DNA of 57,448 nucleotides from Actibacterium sp. 188UL27-1 (GTDB taxonomy: Bacteria > Pseudomonadota > Alphaproteobacteria > Rhodobacterales > Rhodobacteraceae): the NCBI RefSeq assembly GCF_016901225.1, contig NZ_JAFEUL010000023.1, positions 1-57,448 on the forward strand. Direction: 5' to 3'. Below the pieces are notes generated by a model. That model worked only from the letters and a program-made list of their open reading frames with translations, was not told the origin of the DNA and did not search any database. Positions within the stretch are counted from its first letter, which is position 1. Every line of letters begins with the position of its first letter. Of this stretch, positions 36,039 to 46,316 are shown in pieces. A program made the translations under genes and the position numbers.

Positions 36039-36388
36039 ACGGTCAAGGCCCGGGTCAGCATGATGGCTGCAAAAATCGCGATCAACGACAATAGAACAGT
36101 GCCGATGGCATAGGCCCCGGCCTCCATTGGTCTGCCATCTTCAAACAGCCGTATCGTATCGAGCGAAAAGGCCGAAAATGTCGTAAAGCCGCCCAATATG
36201 CCCGACATGACCAGCGGGATCCAACGGTCCAATCCTCGTTCAGCCAGAAGGACGAGAAAGACCCCCATGAGGAAAGATCCCACAACGTTCACCGTCAGCG
36301 TGCCAAAGGGGAACGCCACGGCCAGCGTCGTCAGATATCGCAACACAGCGCCTAACGCGCCGCCCAAAGCCACAAGCAATATGTTCAT
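36035..36388 (-). CDS. crcB: Fluoride exporter CrcB/Fluc
   Basis: 117 residues from ATG 36388 (the frame runs further up but is not conserved). Four membrane helices with the family motif GTLTVNVVGSF (pore Asn) and GFTTFSAFSLD. Two copies form an antiparallel dimer that exports fluoride. No fluoride riboswitch was seen in the 31-base gap to rarA; the gene is probably carried on the rarA transcript. Confidence 0.92.
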   Translation of the reverse strand: MNILLVALGGALGAVLRYLTTLAVAFPFGTLTVNVVGSFLMGVFLVLLAERGLDRWIPLVMSGILGGFTTFSAFSLDTIRLFEDGRPMEAGAYAIGTVLLSLIAIFAAIMLTRALTV

Positions 36389-36419
36389 GGGCGCTGTCTT
36401 TCCCGCGCCGGGGGCGTTG

Positions 36420-37730
36420 TCAACTACCCTGCCGCCGGGCCCGAAGTTTGGCAAAGTAATCCAGTCTCTTGCGCAGATCGCGTTCAAAACCACGATCGAC
36501 CGGATCGTACAGATTGGGGCGCAGGACGCCATCGGGGAAGTAATTCTGACCGGAAAAGCCATCCTTGGCATCGTGGTCATAGTCATAACCTGTGCCATAA
36601 CCCTGATCTTTCATCATGGTGGTCGGGGCATTCAGGATATGCTTCGGTGGAGGCTCTGATCCGGTTTTCTTGGCCAACGCCATCGCCCCCTTATAGGCCA
36701 CATAGGTCGCGTTCGATTTCGGGGCCAGTGCGAGGTAAGTCACGGCCTGCGCCAGGGCCAATTCCCCCTCTGGTGAGCCCAGTCGTTCATAGGTTTCCCA
36801 GGCCTGCACGCAAAGCGATTGTGCCTGCGGATCAGCCAACCCGATATCCTCCACCGCCATCCGGGTGATCCGCCGGGCCAGATATCGGGGATCTTCACCA
36901 CCGGTTAACATGCGCGCAAACCAATACAACGCCGCATCCGGGTCGGATCCCCTGACAGATTTATGAAGGGCCGAGATCAGATTGTAGTGCTGATCACCTG
37001 ACTTATCGTATTGCGCGGCCCGCCGGGTGAGCCGAGCCCCCAGACCTTTGGTATCAATCGGTTCGGCGAGGTTCCAACCCGCGACCTGTTCCACCAGATT
37101 GAGCAGCGCCCGCCCATCCCCGTCAGCCATGTCACGCAAGGTGATCCTGGCCTCCGGAGTCAAGGGTAACATCACCTCCAGCTCCGCCTCGGCCCGCTCC
37201 ATGATCCGGTCCAACGCCGTCTCATCCAACCTCTCCAGCACCAAAACCTGTGACCGGCTCAGCACCGCGGCGTTCAATTCGAATGACGGGTTTTCGGTCG
37301 TCGCCCCCATTAACAGGATCGTGCCATCCTCCATATGGGGCAGGAAGCCATCCTGCTGAGCCTTGTTGAACCTGTGGATCTCGTCCACGAAAAGGAGCGT
37401 CCCTTGCCCGTTCGCGCGGCGGATCTTGGCGGCCTCAAACACTTTGCGCAGGTCCGGGACACCTGTGAAAATCGCGCTGATCTGGATAAATGTCAGCTCT
37501 GTCTGATCGGCTAACAGCCTGGCAATGGTGGTTTTCCCAACACCGGGCGGCCCCCACAGGATAAGCGAAGACAGGTTGCCGGAGGCCAGCATCGCCCCCA
37601 GTGGACCATCCTCCCCCAACAGGTGGTCCTGTCCGATCACGTCAGACAGGAGCCGCGGCCGCAACCGGTCAGCGAGGGGGCGCCGCCCCTTGACCTCCAC
37701 CACCCCGCCCGTATCAAACAAGTCAGCCAT
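36420..37730 (-). CDS. rarA: Replication-associated recombination ATPase RarA
   Basis: 436 residues of the AAA+ clamp-loader type: Walker A GPPGVGKTT, Walker B FVDEIHRFN, sensor GATTENPSF, then helical lid and tetramerisation domains with ILNAPTTMMK near the C-terminus. It acts at stalled replication forks. First gene of the run down to ATP12, 103 bases after rplQ. Confidence 0.94.
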   Translation of the reverse strand: MADLFDTGGVVEVKGRRPLADRLRPRLLSDVIGQDHLLGEDGPLGAMLASGNLSSLILWGPPGVGKTTIARLLADQTELTFIQISAIFTGVPDLRKVFEAAKIRRANGQGTLLFVDEIHRFNKAQQDGFLPHMEDGTILLMGATTENPSFELNAAVLSRSQVLVLERLDETALDRIMERAEAELEVMLPLTPEARITLRDMADGDGRALLNLVEQVAGWNLAEPIDTKGLGARLTRRAAQYDKSGDQHYNLISALHKSVRGSDPDAALYWFARMLTGGEDPRYLARRITRMAVEDIGLADPQAQSLCVQAWETYERLGSPEGELALAQAVTYLALAPKSNATYVAYKGAMALAKKTGSEPPPKHILNAPTTMMKDQGYGTGYDYDHDAKDGFSGQNYFPDGVLRPNLYDPVDRGFERDLRKRLDYFAKLRARRQGS

Positions 37731-37833
37731 GCCGAAAGCCTAAAGACCAAAAAGGCCCACACAAGGCAGGCCCTTCATTATGTGTTTCGAAATATCCCCG
37801 CCAGAGGCAAAAATATTTGAATTCAACAGGTTG

Positions 37834-38256
37834 TCACCCCAACTCAGCGGCGTCTTCGGCAGCTAGACGCGCTTTATCGCCGGCGCCTTTGGCGTCGATG
37901 TCCCGCTCAACGAACTCGATGATGGCCATGGGGGCCATGTCACCGTAGCGGAAACCAGCCTTCAGGACGCGGACGTAGCCGCCTTGGCGTTCGGCATAGC
38001 GAGGGCCCAGAACCTCGAACAACTTGGTAACGTGGGCGTCTTGCTTCAAACGCGCCGCAGCCTGGCGTCGGGCGTGCAAATCACCGCGTTTTCCGAGGGT
38101 TACCAGCTTTTCAATCACACGCTTGAGCTCCTTTGCCTTGGGCAAGGTCGTCTTGATCTGTTCATGTTCGATGAGCGAGCCGGCCATATTGGCGAACAGC
38201 GCTTTGCGGTGTTCATGGGTGCGGTTCAGGCGGCGATATCCGCGGGCGTGACGCAT
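37834..38256 (-). CDS. rplQ: 50S ribosomal protein L17
   Basis: 140 residues, starting [20 protein letters not shown], the diagnostic L17 start. Last ribosomal gene of the cluster, 202 bases after rpoA. That gap contains a strong hairpin (38434-38452) near the rpoA stop, and near 38356-38373 the hexamer ATGCAT occurs twice. Confidence 0.98.
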   Translation of the reverse strand: MRHARGYRRLNRTHEHRKALFANMAGSLIEHEQIKTTLPKAKELKRVIEKLVTLGKRGDLHARRQAAARLKQDAHVTKLFEVLGPRYAERQGGYVRVLKAGFRYGDMAPMAIIEFVERDIDAKGAGDKARLAAEDAAELG

Positions 38257-38433
38257 GTTTCTTACTCCGATTTGATACTTTGTCCGGCGGTCTGATGCGT
38301 GTCAGCCGCTCTCCTATTGGGGCGGGATTGCCCATGTGTTTGGGAGGCACATTCCATGCATACGGCATGCATATCCCATACATACGATTTGGTCGGTGGG
38401 GCCACGAAGCGTTAACCTTTGGCCCGGCCGTAG

Positions 38434-38452
38434 GGTGGGCAATCTGCCCACC
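38434..38452 (-). terminator. Hairpin after rpoA
   Basis: GGTGGGC/GCCCACC around AGATT, beginning 7 bases after the rpoA stop. No T tract follows, so it is more likely an attenuator or mRNA-end protector than a full stop. Confidence 0.5.
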
Positions 38453-38458
38453 GGTTGC

Positions 38459-39475
38459 TTAGAATTGATCTTCGAACTTCTTGGCCAGATCCTCGATATT
38501 CTCGGGCGGCCATTCCTCGACATCCATACCCAAATGCAGACCCATACCAGACAGGACCTCCTTGATCTCGTTCAAGGATTTCCGGCCGAAGTTGGGCGTG
38601 CGCAGCATCTCGGCCTCGGTCTTCTGGATGAGATCGCCAATATACACGATATTGTCGTTCTTCAGACAGTTGGCCGAACGCACCGACAGTTCCAACTCGT
38701 CCACCTTCTTGAGAAGAAGCGGGTTGAATTCCAGACCGTCATCCTCGTCCTGGCGCGTGGCCGATTCAGGCTCGTCGAAGTTCACGAAGATCGACAGCTG
38801 ATCCTGCAGAATCCGCGCGGCATAGGCGAGCGCGTCATCCGGTGTGACCGATCCATCGGTTTCGATCTTGAGCGTCAGCTTGTCATAGTCCAACACCTGA
38901 CCTTCACGGGTGGGCTGTACGTCATAACTGACCTTCTTGACCGGCGAATAGATCGCATCGATCGGGATCAAACCGATCGGCGCGTCTTCGGGCCGGTTCT
39001 TGTCGGCGGCAACGTAGCCCTTGCCAGTATTCACGGTCAGCTCAACGTAAAGGTCAGCGCCATCATCCAAGTGACAGATGACATGATCGCGGTTGAGCAC
39101 CTCGATACCCGCGCTGTCCGAGATATCGCCAGCCTTGACGACACCGGGACCCTTGGCGGAAATCGACAGCCGCTTGGGGCCATCGACATCCATGCGGATC
39201 GCGACGCCTTTGAGGTTCAGAACGATGTCGGTGACGTCTTCACGCACACCAGCCACCGAGGAGAACTCGTGCAGGACGTTATCGATCTGGACGCTGGTGA
39301 TGGCGGCCCCCTGAAGCGAGGACAACAAAACGCGCCGCAGCGCGTTGCCCAGCGTCAGGCCAAAGCCACGCTCCAGCGGTTCCGCAATTGCCGTGGCCTG
39401 TCGTGCAGGGTCATTGCCCGGCTTCACATCCAGCTGCGTCGGTTTGATCAGTTCCTGCCAGTTCTTATGGATCAT
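38459..39475 (-). CDS. rpoA: RNA polymerase alpha subunit
   Basis: 338 residues from ATG 39475 ([15 protein letters not shown]). The N-terminal domain (to about 235) builds the polymerase core; the C-terminal domain (about 255-320, with [32 protein letters not shown] split across it) contacts UP elements and activators. The standard position is between rpsK and rplQ. A 114-base gap to rpsK holds a hairpin at 39547-39576. Confidence 0.98.
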   Translation of the reverse strand: MIHKNWQELIKPTQLDVKPGNDPARQATAIAEPLERGFGLTLGNALRRVLLSSLQGAAITSVQIDNVLHEFSSVAGVREDVTDIVLNLKGVAIRMDVDGPKRLSISAKGPGVVKAGDISDSAGIEVLNRDHVICHLDDGADLYVELTVNTGKGYVAADKNRPEDAPIGLIPIDAIYSPVKKVSYDVQPTREGQVLDYDKLTLKIETDGSVTPDDALAYAARILQDQLSIFVNFDEPESATRQDEDDGLEFNPLLLKKVDELELSVRSANCLKNDNIVYIGDLIQKTEAEMLRTPNFGRKSLNEIKEVLSGMGLHLGMDVEEWPPENIEDLAKKFEDQF

Positions 39476-39546
39476 GTAGTGCCTCCATACCAGTCCGGGA
39501 CCCATGTCCGTGGTCCGCGAACGCCCGAGGTTCAAGAATCGAAAGA

Positions 39547-39576
39547 CCGGTCTGCGCGCGGGGGCACGCAGTCCGG
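39547..39576 (-). terminator. Hairpin between rpsK and rpoA
   Basis: CCGG-t-CTGCG / CGCAG-t-CCGG stem with one mismatch, just after the rpsK stop on the minus strand. No T tract; an attenuator or processing site is likely. Confidence 0.4.
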
Positions 39577-39589
39577 CGGTCACGCAAAA

Positions 39590-39979
39590 TCAGACGCGGC
39601 GGCGCTTTGGCGGGCGGCAGCCATTATGGGCAATCGGTGTCACGTCGCGAATAGACGTGATGTTGAAGCCGACAGCCGCCAGGGCACGCAGGGCGCTTTC
39701 GCGGCCAGAACCCGGACCTTGAACTTCAACTTCCAACGTCTTGACGCCGTGTTCCGCAGCTTTCTTGCCCGCATCCTCTGCCGCCATCTGGGCCGCATAG
39801 GGTGTGGATTTCCGCGATCCTTTGAAACCCATTGTTCCAGCCGAGGACCAGGCAATTGCGTTGCCCTGAACGTCAGAGATCAGGATCTTGGTGTTGTTGA
39901 ACGAGCTGTTCACATGCGCCACACCGGCGGCGATGTTCTTGCGTTCCTTGCGCTTGGGAGCGCGACGATCACGTGCCAT
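39590..39979 (-). CDS. rpsK: 30S ribosomal protein S11
   Basis: 129 residues containing [12 protein letters not shown] and the conserved end [19 protein letters not shown]. It forms part of the small-subunit platform near the mRNA exit. Fifteen bases after rpsM. Confidence 0.98.
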   Translation of the reverse strand: MARDRRAPKRKERKNIAAGVAHVNSSFNNTKILISDVQGNAIAWSSAGTMGFKGSRKSTPYAAQMAAEDAGKKAAEHGVKTLEVEVQGPGSGRESALRALAAVGFNITSIRDVTPIAHNGCRPPKRRRV

Positions 39980-39994
39980 TGGATCAGGCCTCCC

Positions 39995-40363
39995 TTATTT
40001 CTTCTTACCGGCAATGGCCTTTGCGGGGCCTTTGCGTGTGCGGGCATTGGTATGGGTTCGCTGACCGCGCACAGGCAGGTTGCGGCGGTGGCGCAGGCCC
40101 CGGTAGCAGCCCAGATCCATCAGGCGCTTGACGTTCATCTGAACTTCGCGGCGCAGGTCGCCCTCGACAGTGAAGTTGGCGTCGATATGCTCACGCACGG
40201 CCAGCACTTCGGCGTCGGAAAGTTCGTTCACACGGCGGGAATAATCGATGCCCACAGCCTCACAAATTTTGCGGGCACTGCCATTGCCGATGCCGTGGAT
40301 ATAGGTCAACGCGATGGGAACGCGCTTTGCAGTCGGGATGTTCACCCCAGCGATACGTGCCAA
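39995..40363 (-). CDS. rpsM: 30S ribosomal protein S13
   Basis: 122 residues, starting [21 protein letters not shown] and with the helix-hairpin-helix [11 protein letters not shown]. It contacts tRNA at the head of the small subunit. The 272-base gap to adk holds a GC-rich hairpin and may contain a promoter for rpsM-rpsK-rpoA-rplQ, though none is convincing. Confidence 0.98.
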   Translation of the reverse strand: MARIAGVNIPTAKRVPIALTYIHGIGNGSARKICEAVGIDYSRRVNELSDAEVLAVREHIDANFTVEGDLRREVQMNVKRLMDLGCYRGLRHRRNLPVRGQRTHTNARTRKGPAKAIAGKKK

Positions 40364-40419
40364 GTGGATATGTCCTTTGGTCGCGGTTCCGTAGTGCCAG
40401 AACCTTTTTTCACAACGAA

Positions 40420-40445
40420 GGCCCGTGGCGGAGCGCCAGCGGGCC
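40420..40445 (-). terminator. GC hairpin between adk and rpsM
   Basis: GGCCCG-TGGCG / CGCCA-(G)-CGGGCC with a single bulged base and a three-base loop. No T tract on the minus strand. It is located closer to rpsM than to adk. Confidence 0.4.
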
Positions 40446-40635
40446 GATTAAAGTCGTCTGTCTGAATGCCAAGTTTTGCTTCGCCACATGCCAGCCGATT
40501 CTCGGTCGAGAAGCTGTCAATTAGGCAAATTTAAACAAAGCGTCAAGGGCGAGATCGCCAGATTAACCTTTTGTCAAGAACTTTCGTCGCGATGTGGTTT
40601 TCGCCGGTCACACAGGGCCAGATCCGTCCGGAATA

Positions 40636-41280
40636 TCAGCTGTCCAGCGCCTTGGTGATCTGCTGGCCGACATCAGCGACATCGCCCATACCATCGACCG
40701 CTTTGAGATCACCTTTGGCGTAGTAATAACCGATGAGCGGCGATGTCTTTTTGTAGTATTCCATCAACCGGGTGCGCAGGCTCTCTTCATTGTCATCCGC
40801 ACGACGTTTGAACTCTGTCCCGCCGCAATTGGAGCATTTGCCATCATCGGGGATGGGTTTGGTCAGGTCGTTATAAACCTCGCCGCAATGGGCGCAGGTG
40901 GATCTGGCGACGATGCGCGCTACCAACGCCTCATCATCGACCTGCATCTGAACAACGGCATCCAGCGTCTGACCCTGTCGTTTCAGCAGATCCCCAAGCA
41001 CATCTGCTTGGGCGAGCGTACGCGGAAAGCCATCAAAGATGAAGCCACCGTTTTGATCCCCGGTCAGCTTTTCTTCGATCAGACCGATCACGATTTCGTC
41101 GGTGACCAATCCGCCCGCATCCATGATGGCTGCAACCTTATCGCCCATCGTTGTCCCGCTGGTGCGGGCCTCGCGGAGCATGTCCCCGGTGGAGAGTTGC
41201 GTCATCCCCCGGGCCTCTTCCAAAATCCGCGCCTGCGTGCCTTTGCCGGCGCCCGGTGGGCCCAGGAGGATAATGTTCAT
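40636..41280 (-). CDS. adk: Adenylate kinase, zinc-lid type
   Basis: 214 residues. The P-loop GPPGAGKGT is at 7-15, with FDGFPRT-type AMP motif IFDGFPRTL and a lid bearing two cysteine pairs, CAHC and CSNC, that bind zinc. Catalyses AMP + ATP to 2 ADP. The start overlaps the secY stop by 4 bases, a conserved linkage. Confidence 0.97.
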   Translation of the reverse strand: MNIILLGPPGAGKGTQARILEEARGMTQLSTGDMLREARTSGTTMGDKVAAIMDAGGLVTDEIVIGLIEEKLTGDQNGGFIFDGFPRTLAQADVLGDLLKRQGQTLDAVVQMQVDDEALVARIVARSTCAHCGEVYNDLTKPIPDDGKCSNCGGTEFKRRADDNEESLRTRLMEYYKKTSPLIGYYYAKGDLKAVDGMGDVADVGQQITKALDS

Positions 41281-42650
41281 CGTCGCGCTGTCCCTTTTTT
41301 CGCACCCCGCTTTTTCCCGCGAAGCTGAGACTTTTCAATAAGGCCTTCGTATTGATGTGCCAAGAGGTGCGATTGCACTTGCTGGATCGTGTCCATGCCG
41401 ACGGAGACGATGATCAGGATTGATGTGCCGCCGAAATAGGCCGTGATGGCCAGGTTGGCGCGCACCATTTCCGGCAGCAGGCACACGATGGCAAGATAGA
41501 TTGAGCCCAGGACCAGGATGCGGTTAACGACGTAATCCAGGTATTCGGCGGTTCGCTTGCCGGGACGGATTCCGGGGATAAACCCGTTCTGGTTCTTGAG
41601 GTTATCGGCCACATCCTCCGTCTTGAAGGACACGTTGAACGTATAGAAATACGTGAAAAATACGATCATACCACCAAAGAACAGCAGATAAAGGGGCTGT
41701 CCTGGCCCGAAATAGGCGAGGATCGTGGACATGACCGGGCCGGATTGGCCGCCTGAGAACGTACCGATGGTCGTGGGCAGCAATAGCAGTGAGCTAGCAA
41801 AGATCGCAGGGATCACACCGGCCGGGTTTACCTTGATCGGCAAATGGCTGGAGCCCCCATCATAGACCTTCATGCCCACCTGACGGCGCGGATACTGGAT
41901 ATGGATCTTGCGCAAGCTGCGCTCCATGAAGACCACCACTGTCAGGGTCACAAGCAACATCACAACGACGCCCAGCACCACGGGGGTGGCCAGTGCACCG
42001 GTGCGGCCCTGTTCAAAGAACTGCGCAAATGCGGCGGGAAGTTCGGCGATGATGCCCACAAATATGATCAACGAGATGCCGTTGCCGATACCGCGGGCGG
42101 TGATCTGCTCCCCGAGCCACATCAGGAACATGGTGCCACCGACCAGGGTTATCACGCAGGACGTGATGAAGAACCAGCCGGGATCAGTCACGAATGGCAG
42201 GCCACCAACCGAGCCGTTCTGCAACCCGACCGCAAGCCCGTAGGACTGGAATGTCGCCAAAAGAACAGTGCCGTAGCGCGTGTACTGAGTGATCTTCTTG
42301 CGGCCCTGTTCGCCTTCTTTCTTGAGCTGTTCCAACTGGGGCACCATCGCCGTCATCAGCTGTACGATGATCGAGGCCGAGATGTAGGGCATGATCCCGA
42401 GAGCGAAGATGCCCATCCGCGCCAAGGCACCGCCGGTAAACACGGACAATATGCCACCGATGCCGCTGGCCGCGTCTTCCATGAAGGTTCGCAGTGCATC
42501 GCCTTCGATGCCGGGCACAGGGATGAACGTGCCCAGACGATAGACGATCAGCAAACCGATAGTGAAAAAGATGCGCTGGCGCAGTTCGGTTGCCTTGCCC
42601 AATGCGCCCCAACTGATGTTGGCGGCCATTTGCTCTGCTGCGGATGCCAT
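41277..42650 (-). CDS. secY: Protein translocase subunit SecY
   Basis: 457 residues with ten membrane helices forming the Sec channel; diagnostic stretches include [14 protein letters not shown] and NGISLIIF. The basic C-terminal tail is longer than usual ([12 protein letters not shown]). 107 bases after rplO, with a strong hairpin in the gap. Confidence 0.97.
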   Translation of the reverse strand: MASAAEQMAANISWGALGKATELRQRIFFTIGLLIVYRLGTFIPVPGIEGDALRTFMEDAASGIGGILSVFTGGALARMGIFALGIMPYISASIIVQLMTAMVPQLEQLKKEGEQGRKKITQYTRYGTVLLATFQSYGLAVGLQNGSVGGLPFVTDPGWFFITSCVITLVGGTMFLMWLGEQITARGIGNGISLIIFVGIIAELPAAFAQFFEQGRTGALATPVVLGVVVMLLVTLTVVVFMERSLRKIHIQYPRRQVGMKVYDGGSSHLPIKVNPAGVIPAIFASSLLLLPTTIGTFSGGQSGPVMSTILAYFGPGQPLYLLFFGGMIVFFTYFYTFNVSFKTEDVADNLKNQNGFIPGIRPGKRTAEYLDYVVNRILVLGSIYLAIVCLLPEMVRANLAITAYFGGTSILIIVSVGMDTIQQVQSHLLAHQYEGLIEKSQLRGKKRGAKKGTARR

Positions 42651-42672
42651 CTAGCGTGCCCCTTTATATACA

Positions 42673-42708
42673 CGCGCCGCCGGTCCTGGGATCAGGTCCG
42701 GCGGCGCG
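42673..42708 (-). terminator. Hairpin between rplO and secY
   Basis: CGCGCCGCCGG / CCGGCGGCGCG, 11-base perfect arms around a 14-base loop, 49 bases after the rplO stop. No clear T tract follows (TGTATATAAAGG), so partial termination or mRNA stabilisation is more likely. Confidence 0.5.
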
Positions 42709-42757
42709 GGAAACCTTTGAATTCGATGTAGGCAGCGGATCCGCCACCCACAACCTT

Positions 42758-43231
42758 TTATTCGGCTTTCGACGCAGTCGTGACCGAGAGGGAACCGCCC
42801 ACCTTTTCCACCATCTGTATGGCAGCAGCAGAGGCGCCCGCGACAGTCAGATCGACCTTCGACGTGATCTCACCCTTGGCAAGGACGCGCACACCATCAA
42901 GTTTGCGACGGACAAGGCCCGAGGCGACCAGCACATCTTCGGTGATGGCGGTGCCCGCATCGATCTTGCCCGCATCGATGAATTTCTGGAGGATCCCGAG
43001 ATTGATTACCGCCCATTGCTTGCGATTTGGCTTGTTGAAGCCACGCTTTGGCAAGCGCTGGTAAAGCGGCATCTGGCCGCCTTCATATCCGTTGATCGCC
43101 ACGCCCGAGCGGGATTTCTGGCCTTTGATACCACGCCCGGCGGTCTTACCCTTGCCGGAGCCGGGGCCGCGGCCCACGCGTTTCTTGGTTTTGGTCGAGC
43201 CCTCTGCCGGGCTGAGGTCGTGCAATTTCAT
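42758..43231 (-). CDS. rplO: 50S ribosomal protein L15
   Basis: 157 residues from ATG 43231 (GGAGAAG site). [12 protein letters not shown] start and the Gly/Lys-rich loop [21 protein letters not shown] are diagnostic. First gene after the break by the von Willebrand A gene and transcribed from its own promoter at 43328-43356. Confidence 0.97.
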   Translation of the reverse strand: MKLHDLSPAEGSTKTKKRVGRGPGSGKGKTAGRGIKGQKSRSGVAINGYEGGQMPLYQRLPKRGFNKPNRKQWAVINLGILQKFIDAGKIDAGTAITEDVLVASGLVRRKLDGVRVLAKGEITSKVDLTVAGASAAAIQMVEKVGGSLSVTTASKAE

Positions 43232-43306
43232 AGCGCTTCTCCTGGGCCGGATACGCCCCCGAAGCGAATTGGGCGACCACGGCATGGTGTTGGTTGACTC
43301 GGGGCC

Positions 43307-43335
43307 TTATCGCAAGACCACCGGCGGCGTATAGA
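43307..43335 (+). promoter_or_regulatory. Promoter of the von Willebrand A gene
   Basis: TTATCG, 17 bases, TATAGA on the plus strand, 35 bases before the gene start. The -35 box is weak, the -10 box good. The -10 boxes of the two divergent promoters overlap at 43330-43333, so the two units may exclude each other. Confidence 0.4.
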
Positions 43336-43356
43336 CCCGGGCGGCCTTTGGTGCAA
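43328..43356 (-). promoter_or_regulatory. Sigma-70 promoter of the rplO-secY-adk block
   Basis: On the minus strand: TTGCAC, 17 bases, TATACG, giving a transcript start near 43320 and about 90 bases of leader before rplO. Both boxes and spacing are good for a housekeeping sigma factor. It overlaps a divergent promoter for the von Willebrand A gene at 43307-43335. Confidence 0.6.
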
Positions 43357-43369
43357 GTCTGGCAGTGTC

Positions 43370-44101
43370 ATGATACGAAAACTCCTTCTCTCTGCCGCAA
43401 CGTTATTGATGGCCGCGCCTAGCTTGATGGCGGCGGGCTGTGCCGAGAACGCGATGCTGGTCTTCGACGGATCCGCCTCAATGTCTGAGGTGACGGTGCG
43501 CATGGAAGACGACACCCGCATCGTGGAGGCGCGCAAGGCCCTGCGCCGCGCCCTGCCAGATATCACGCCGTTCCGGGATGTGGGATTGCTGGTTTACGGG
43601 CCAGGCGGCGCGGATAGCTGTTCAGGGATCGATCTGAGGCTGCCCCCCGCCCCCGATGCGGCAGATGCCATCGTCGCAGAAGTGGATGCGCTGGTGCCCG
43701 GCGGCTTGACCCCGCTCGCCGCCTCAGTCGCGCAAGCGGCGGAAGCGCTGGATTACCACCGCGAACCGGCGATCGTGGTTCTAATCACCGACGGGAACGA
43801 GACCTGCGGCGGCCGCCCCTGCGCCCTGGGCGCGCAACTGGCGGCAGAGAGCTATCACCTGAAGGTCCATGTCATCGGGTTTCGCGTCTTCAATGATCCG
43901 TTCAGTTGGAACAGCCCCGAGGCCAAAACCTATGGCGGAGGCGCCACCGTCGCGAAATGCCTGGCCGACCAGACCGGTGGGATGTTCGTCTCCACCGAGA
44001 CGGTCGATGATCTGGTCCGCGCCCTCCGCCAAACTCTAGGTTGCCTGGTGATTGGATCAATAAAAGAGAATTCCGCGTTTTCGCCGGACCGCAAGCCTTA
44101 A
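43370..44101 (+). CDS. Exported von Willebrand factor A domain protein inserted in the ribosomal cluster
   Basis: 243 residues. A signal peptide (about 1-22) leads into a VWA domain with the metal-site motif DGSAS at 33-37 and later LTPLAA and LITDGNETCGG. Paired cysteines may form disulfides. The role is probably protein binding in the periplasm; the partner is unknown. It lies on the strand opposite to all ribosomal genes, between rplO and rpmD. Its ribosome binding site is weak. No neighbour suggests a pathway. Confidence 0.85.
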   Translation: MIRKLLLSAATLLMAAPSLMAAGCAENAMLVFDGSASMSEVTVRMEDDTRIVEARKALRRALPDITPFRDVGLLVYGPGGADSCSGIDLRLPPAPDAADAIVAEVDALVPGGLTPLAASVAQAAEALDYHREPAIVVLITDGNETCGGRPCALGAQLAAESYHLKVHVIGFRVFNDPFSWNSPEAKTYGGGATVAKCLADQTGGMFVSTETVDDLVRALRQTLGCLVIGSIKENSAFSPDRKP

Positions 44102-44426
44102 AATTCTCAGTTTTATCCAAACTCCACAGTCCATTGGTCTTTGGGTTGAAGCAATTGGCAAATCTATCGGGGCTCTCTGCCCTATTGCGCATTCACCGGA
44201 ATTACGAAATCCTAAATGACTACGATACGGACACGAAGAGATGCGCAATTGCTTTGGTGATGTTTGGTGTCAGTCTGCCAGTGCAAGCAGGTGTGATTGA
44301 AACTGACCCAATCATATACCTGACGATCGATCACGAGATACACCACGGAGGAAGATGCCAAAACTCGTCGCCACTAGGGCAATGCTGTCAGGCGGGATCA
44401 AAACTCTTACGCTGTCACCGAATAGA
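44102..44426 (+). other. Non-coding or decayed stretch after the von Willebrand A gene
   Basis: No convincing gene. One frame contains ALVMFGVSLPVQAGVIE (about 44250-44300), which looks like a signal peptide ending in VQA, followed by a short tail rich in Cys and His. Base composition is lower in GC than the flanking genes. It may be the remnant of a small exported gene; the bidirectional terminator follows directly. Confidence 0.3.
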
Positions 44427-44452
44427 AAAAGGCCGCTTCACAGCGGCCTTTT
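44427..44452. terminator. Bidirectional terminator between rpmD and the von Willebrand A gene
   Basis: AAAAGGCCGCT-TCAC-AGCGGCCTTTT: perfect 11-base arms with T runs on both strands. On the minus strand it begins 18 bases after the rpmD stop and ends the upstream ribosomal block; on the plus strand it ends any transcript from the von Willebrand A gene. Confidence 0.85.
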
Positions 44453-44470
44453 GATCAATATTTGGTAAAA

Positions 44471-44659
44471 TTACCCGCGCTCTTCGATGATTTCGACGAG
44501 GTGGGGAATCTTGTTGACCATGCCGCGGACGGAAGGCGTGTCCTCTAACTCGCGGGTCTTGTGCATCTTGTTCAGGCCCAGACCGATCAGTGTCTGGCGC
44601 TGCTTTTCCGGGCGGCGGATCGGGGAGCCGATCTGCTTGACGACGATTGTTTTTGCCAT
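44471..44659 (-). CDS. rpmD: 50S ribosomal protein L30
   Basis: 62 residues, starting [20 protein letters not shown], with [17 protein letters not shown] typical of L30. Last gene of its ribosomal block, directly followed by a strong terminator instead of rplO. Confidence 0.97.
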   Translation of the reverse strand: MAKTIVVKQIGSPIRRPEKQRQTLIGLGLNKMHKTRELEDTPSVRGMVNKIPHLVEIIEERG

Positions 44660-44671
44660 GGATCAGTCTCC

Positions 44672-45265
44672 TTACGCGCCGGCCTCGGCCGGGGCTTCAG
44701 CCTCGGGCGTTGTAGCGGGGGCCTCGTCGCGCTTTGGCAGAATGTCGGCGACCTTCTTGCCACGACGCTGGGCGACCATACGCGGGCTGGATTCGTTGGT
44801 CAGCCCGTCAATGGTGGCGCGGATCATGTTATAGGGGTTCTGGGTGCCGATGGATTTGGCCACCACGTCCTGAACGCCCAACATTTCGAACACGGCGCGC
44901 ATGGGACCACCGGCGATGATGCCCGTACCCTGCGGAGCCGTCCGCATCACGACGCGACCTGCGCCGTGGCGACCGGCAATGTCGTGGTGCAGCGTGCGCC
45001 CTTCGCGCAACGGTACGCGGATCATCTGACGTTTGGCTTGCTCGGTTGCCTTGCGGATCGCTTCGGGCACTTCTTTGGCTTTACCTTTGCCGAAACCGAC
45101 GCGGCCTTTCTGGTCGCCCACGACAACGAGTGCGGCAAAGCCGAAACGCTTACCACCCTTCACGGTCTTGGACACACGGTTGATGGCCACCAGGCGGTCG
45201 GCAAATTCCGGGGTCTCGTCCCGGTCGCGCCCGCGTCCGCGGCCTCTGTTTTCACGTTCTGCCAT
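44672..45265 (-). CDS. rpsE: 30S ribosomal protein S5
   Basis: 197 residues from ATG 45265. The motif [20 protein letters not shown] (here [15 protein letters not shown]) and [12 protein letters not shown] are diagnostic. It carries an acidic, Ala/Glu-rich C-terminal tail. Protein S5 affects decoding accuracy. A 135-base gap with two small hairpins separates it from rplR. Confidence 0.97.
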   Translation of the reverse strand: MAERENRGRGRGRDRDETPEFADRLVAINRVSKTVKGGKRFGFAALVVVGDQKGRVGFGKGKAKEVPEAIRKATEQAKRQMIRVPLREGRTLHHDIAGRHGAGRVVMRTAPQGTGIIAGGPMRAVFEMLGVQDVVAKSIGTQNPYNMIRATIDGLTNESSPRMVAQRRGKKVADILPKRDEAPATTPEAEAPAEAGA

Positions 45266-45400
45266 ATCGGCTCCTATCGGTTCGCAGGCCATTGCCTGCT
45301 GATTTGTTCAATCGCGGTGGGCCAAAGCCCCCGGATCATCGGGGTGGTTGCGATGCCACCCGCAAGGTATGGTAATGCGGGTTTCACCCCGCCACCCCAC

Positions 45401-45760
45401 TTAAAACTTAAGACCACCTTCGCGGGCGGCATCGGCAAGCGCCTTGACCTTCCCGTGAAAAAGGAAACCGCCACGGTCGAAATAGCAGTTTTCGACACCG
45501 GCCTTCTTGGCGCGTTCAGCAATCGCCTCACCCACTTTTGTGGCGACCTCGACATTGTTTTTGCCGATCACGCCCAGATCTTTCTCAAGCGACGAGGCGG
45601 ATGCAAGGGTCACGCCCTTCACATCGTCGATCAGCTGAACGCTGATATTTCTGTTGCTGCGGTGGACGGACAGACGCACACGCCCGTCGTTTGTTTTGCG
45701 CAGCTTGTTCCGAACGCGCAGGCGGCGTTTCAGAAACAGGTCTCGTTTGCTGTTTGCCAT
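45401..45760 (-). CDS. rplR: 50S ribosomal protein L18
   Basis: 119 residues with [10 protein letters not shown] and [18 protein letters not shown], typical of the 5S-rRNA-binding L18. Ten bases after rplF. Confidence 0.97.
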   Translation of the reverse strand: MANSKRDLFLKRRLRVRNKLRKTNDGRVRLSVHRSNRNISVQLIDDVKGVTLASASSLEKDLGVIGKNNVEVATKVGEAIAERAKKAGVENCYFDRGGFLFHGKVKALADAAREGGLKF

Positions 45761-45770
45761 TGCGGCGTCC

Positions 45771-46304
45771 TTACTTCTTCTTGCCTTCCTTGCGGAAGAT
45801 GAACTCGCCTTTGTAGCGGATGCCTTTGCCTTTGTAGGGCTCCGGCTTGCGCCATTCGCGAATGTTTGCAGCGACCTGGCCCACCAACTGCTCGTCAGAG
45901 CCTTCGATGATGACCTCGGTCTGCTTGGGGCAGGTCACGGTGACGCCCTCGGGGACGTCAAAATTGACCTCGTGGGACAGGCCCAGGCTCAGCTTCAGGG
46001 TGTTGCCCTGCATCTGCGCCCGGTAGCCGACACCCTGGATCTCCAACTCTTTCTTGAAACCGGCGGTCACGCCGGTCACCAGATTGGCGACCATGGTGCG
46101 GCTCATGCCCCATTGCTGGCGGGCCCGCTTGGAATTGCCACGCGGATTGATGGTGATGACGTTATCTTCGACCGCGAGGGTCACGTCATCGGTGGCGGTA
46201 AAGCTGCGGGTGCCTTTTGGCCCCTTCACCTCAACCGTCTGGCCCGAGATCTTGGCCTCAACACCCGACGGCAGATCGACCGGTCTTTTTCCAATTCGAG
46301 ACAT
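45771..46304 (-). CDS. rplF: 50S ribosomal protein L6
   Basis: 177 residues, starting [15 protein letters not shown] and ending with the conserved [21 protein letters not shown]-type tail. Binds near the factor-binding site of the large subunit. Twelve bases after rpsH. Confidence 0.98.
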   Translation of the reverse strand: MSRIGKRPVDLPSGVEAKISGQTVEVKGPKGTRSFTATDDVTLAVEDNVITINPRGNSKRARQQWGMSRTMVANLVTGVTAGFKKELEIQGVGYRAQMQGNTLKLSLGLSHEVNFDVPEGVTVTCPKQTEVIIEGSDEQLVGQVAANIREWRKPEPYKGKGIRYKGEFIFRKEGKKK

Positions 46305-46316
46305 CTGACTCTCTCC

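Noticed and set aside
38336-40465. 709-residue open frame on the plus strand opposite rpoA, rpsK and rpsM
   Set aside because: It lies entirely antisense to three universally conserved genes, has no signal of a family, and long antisense frames are expected in high-GC DNA.
44561-45802. 413-residue open frame opposite rpsE and rplR
   Set aside because: Shadow of real ribosomal genes in high-GC codons; no ribosome site and no recognised domain.
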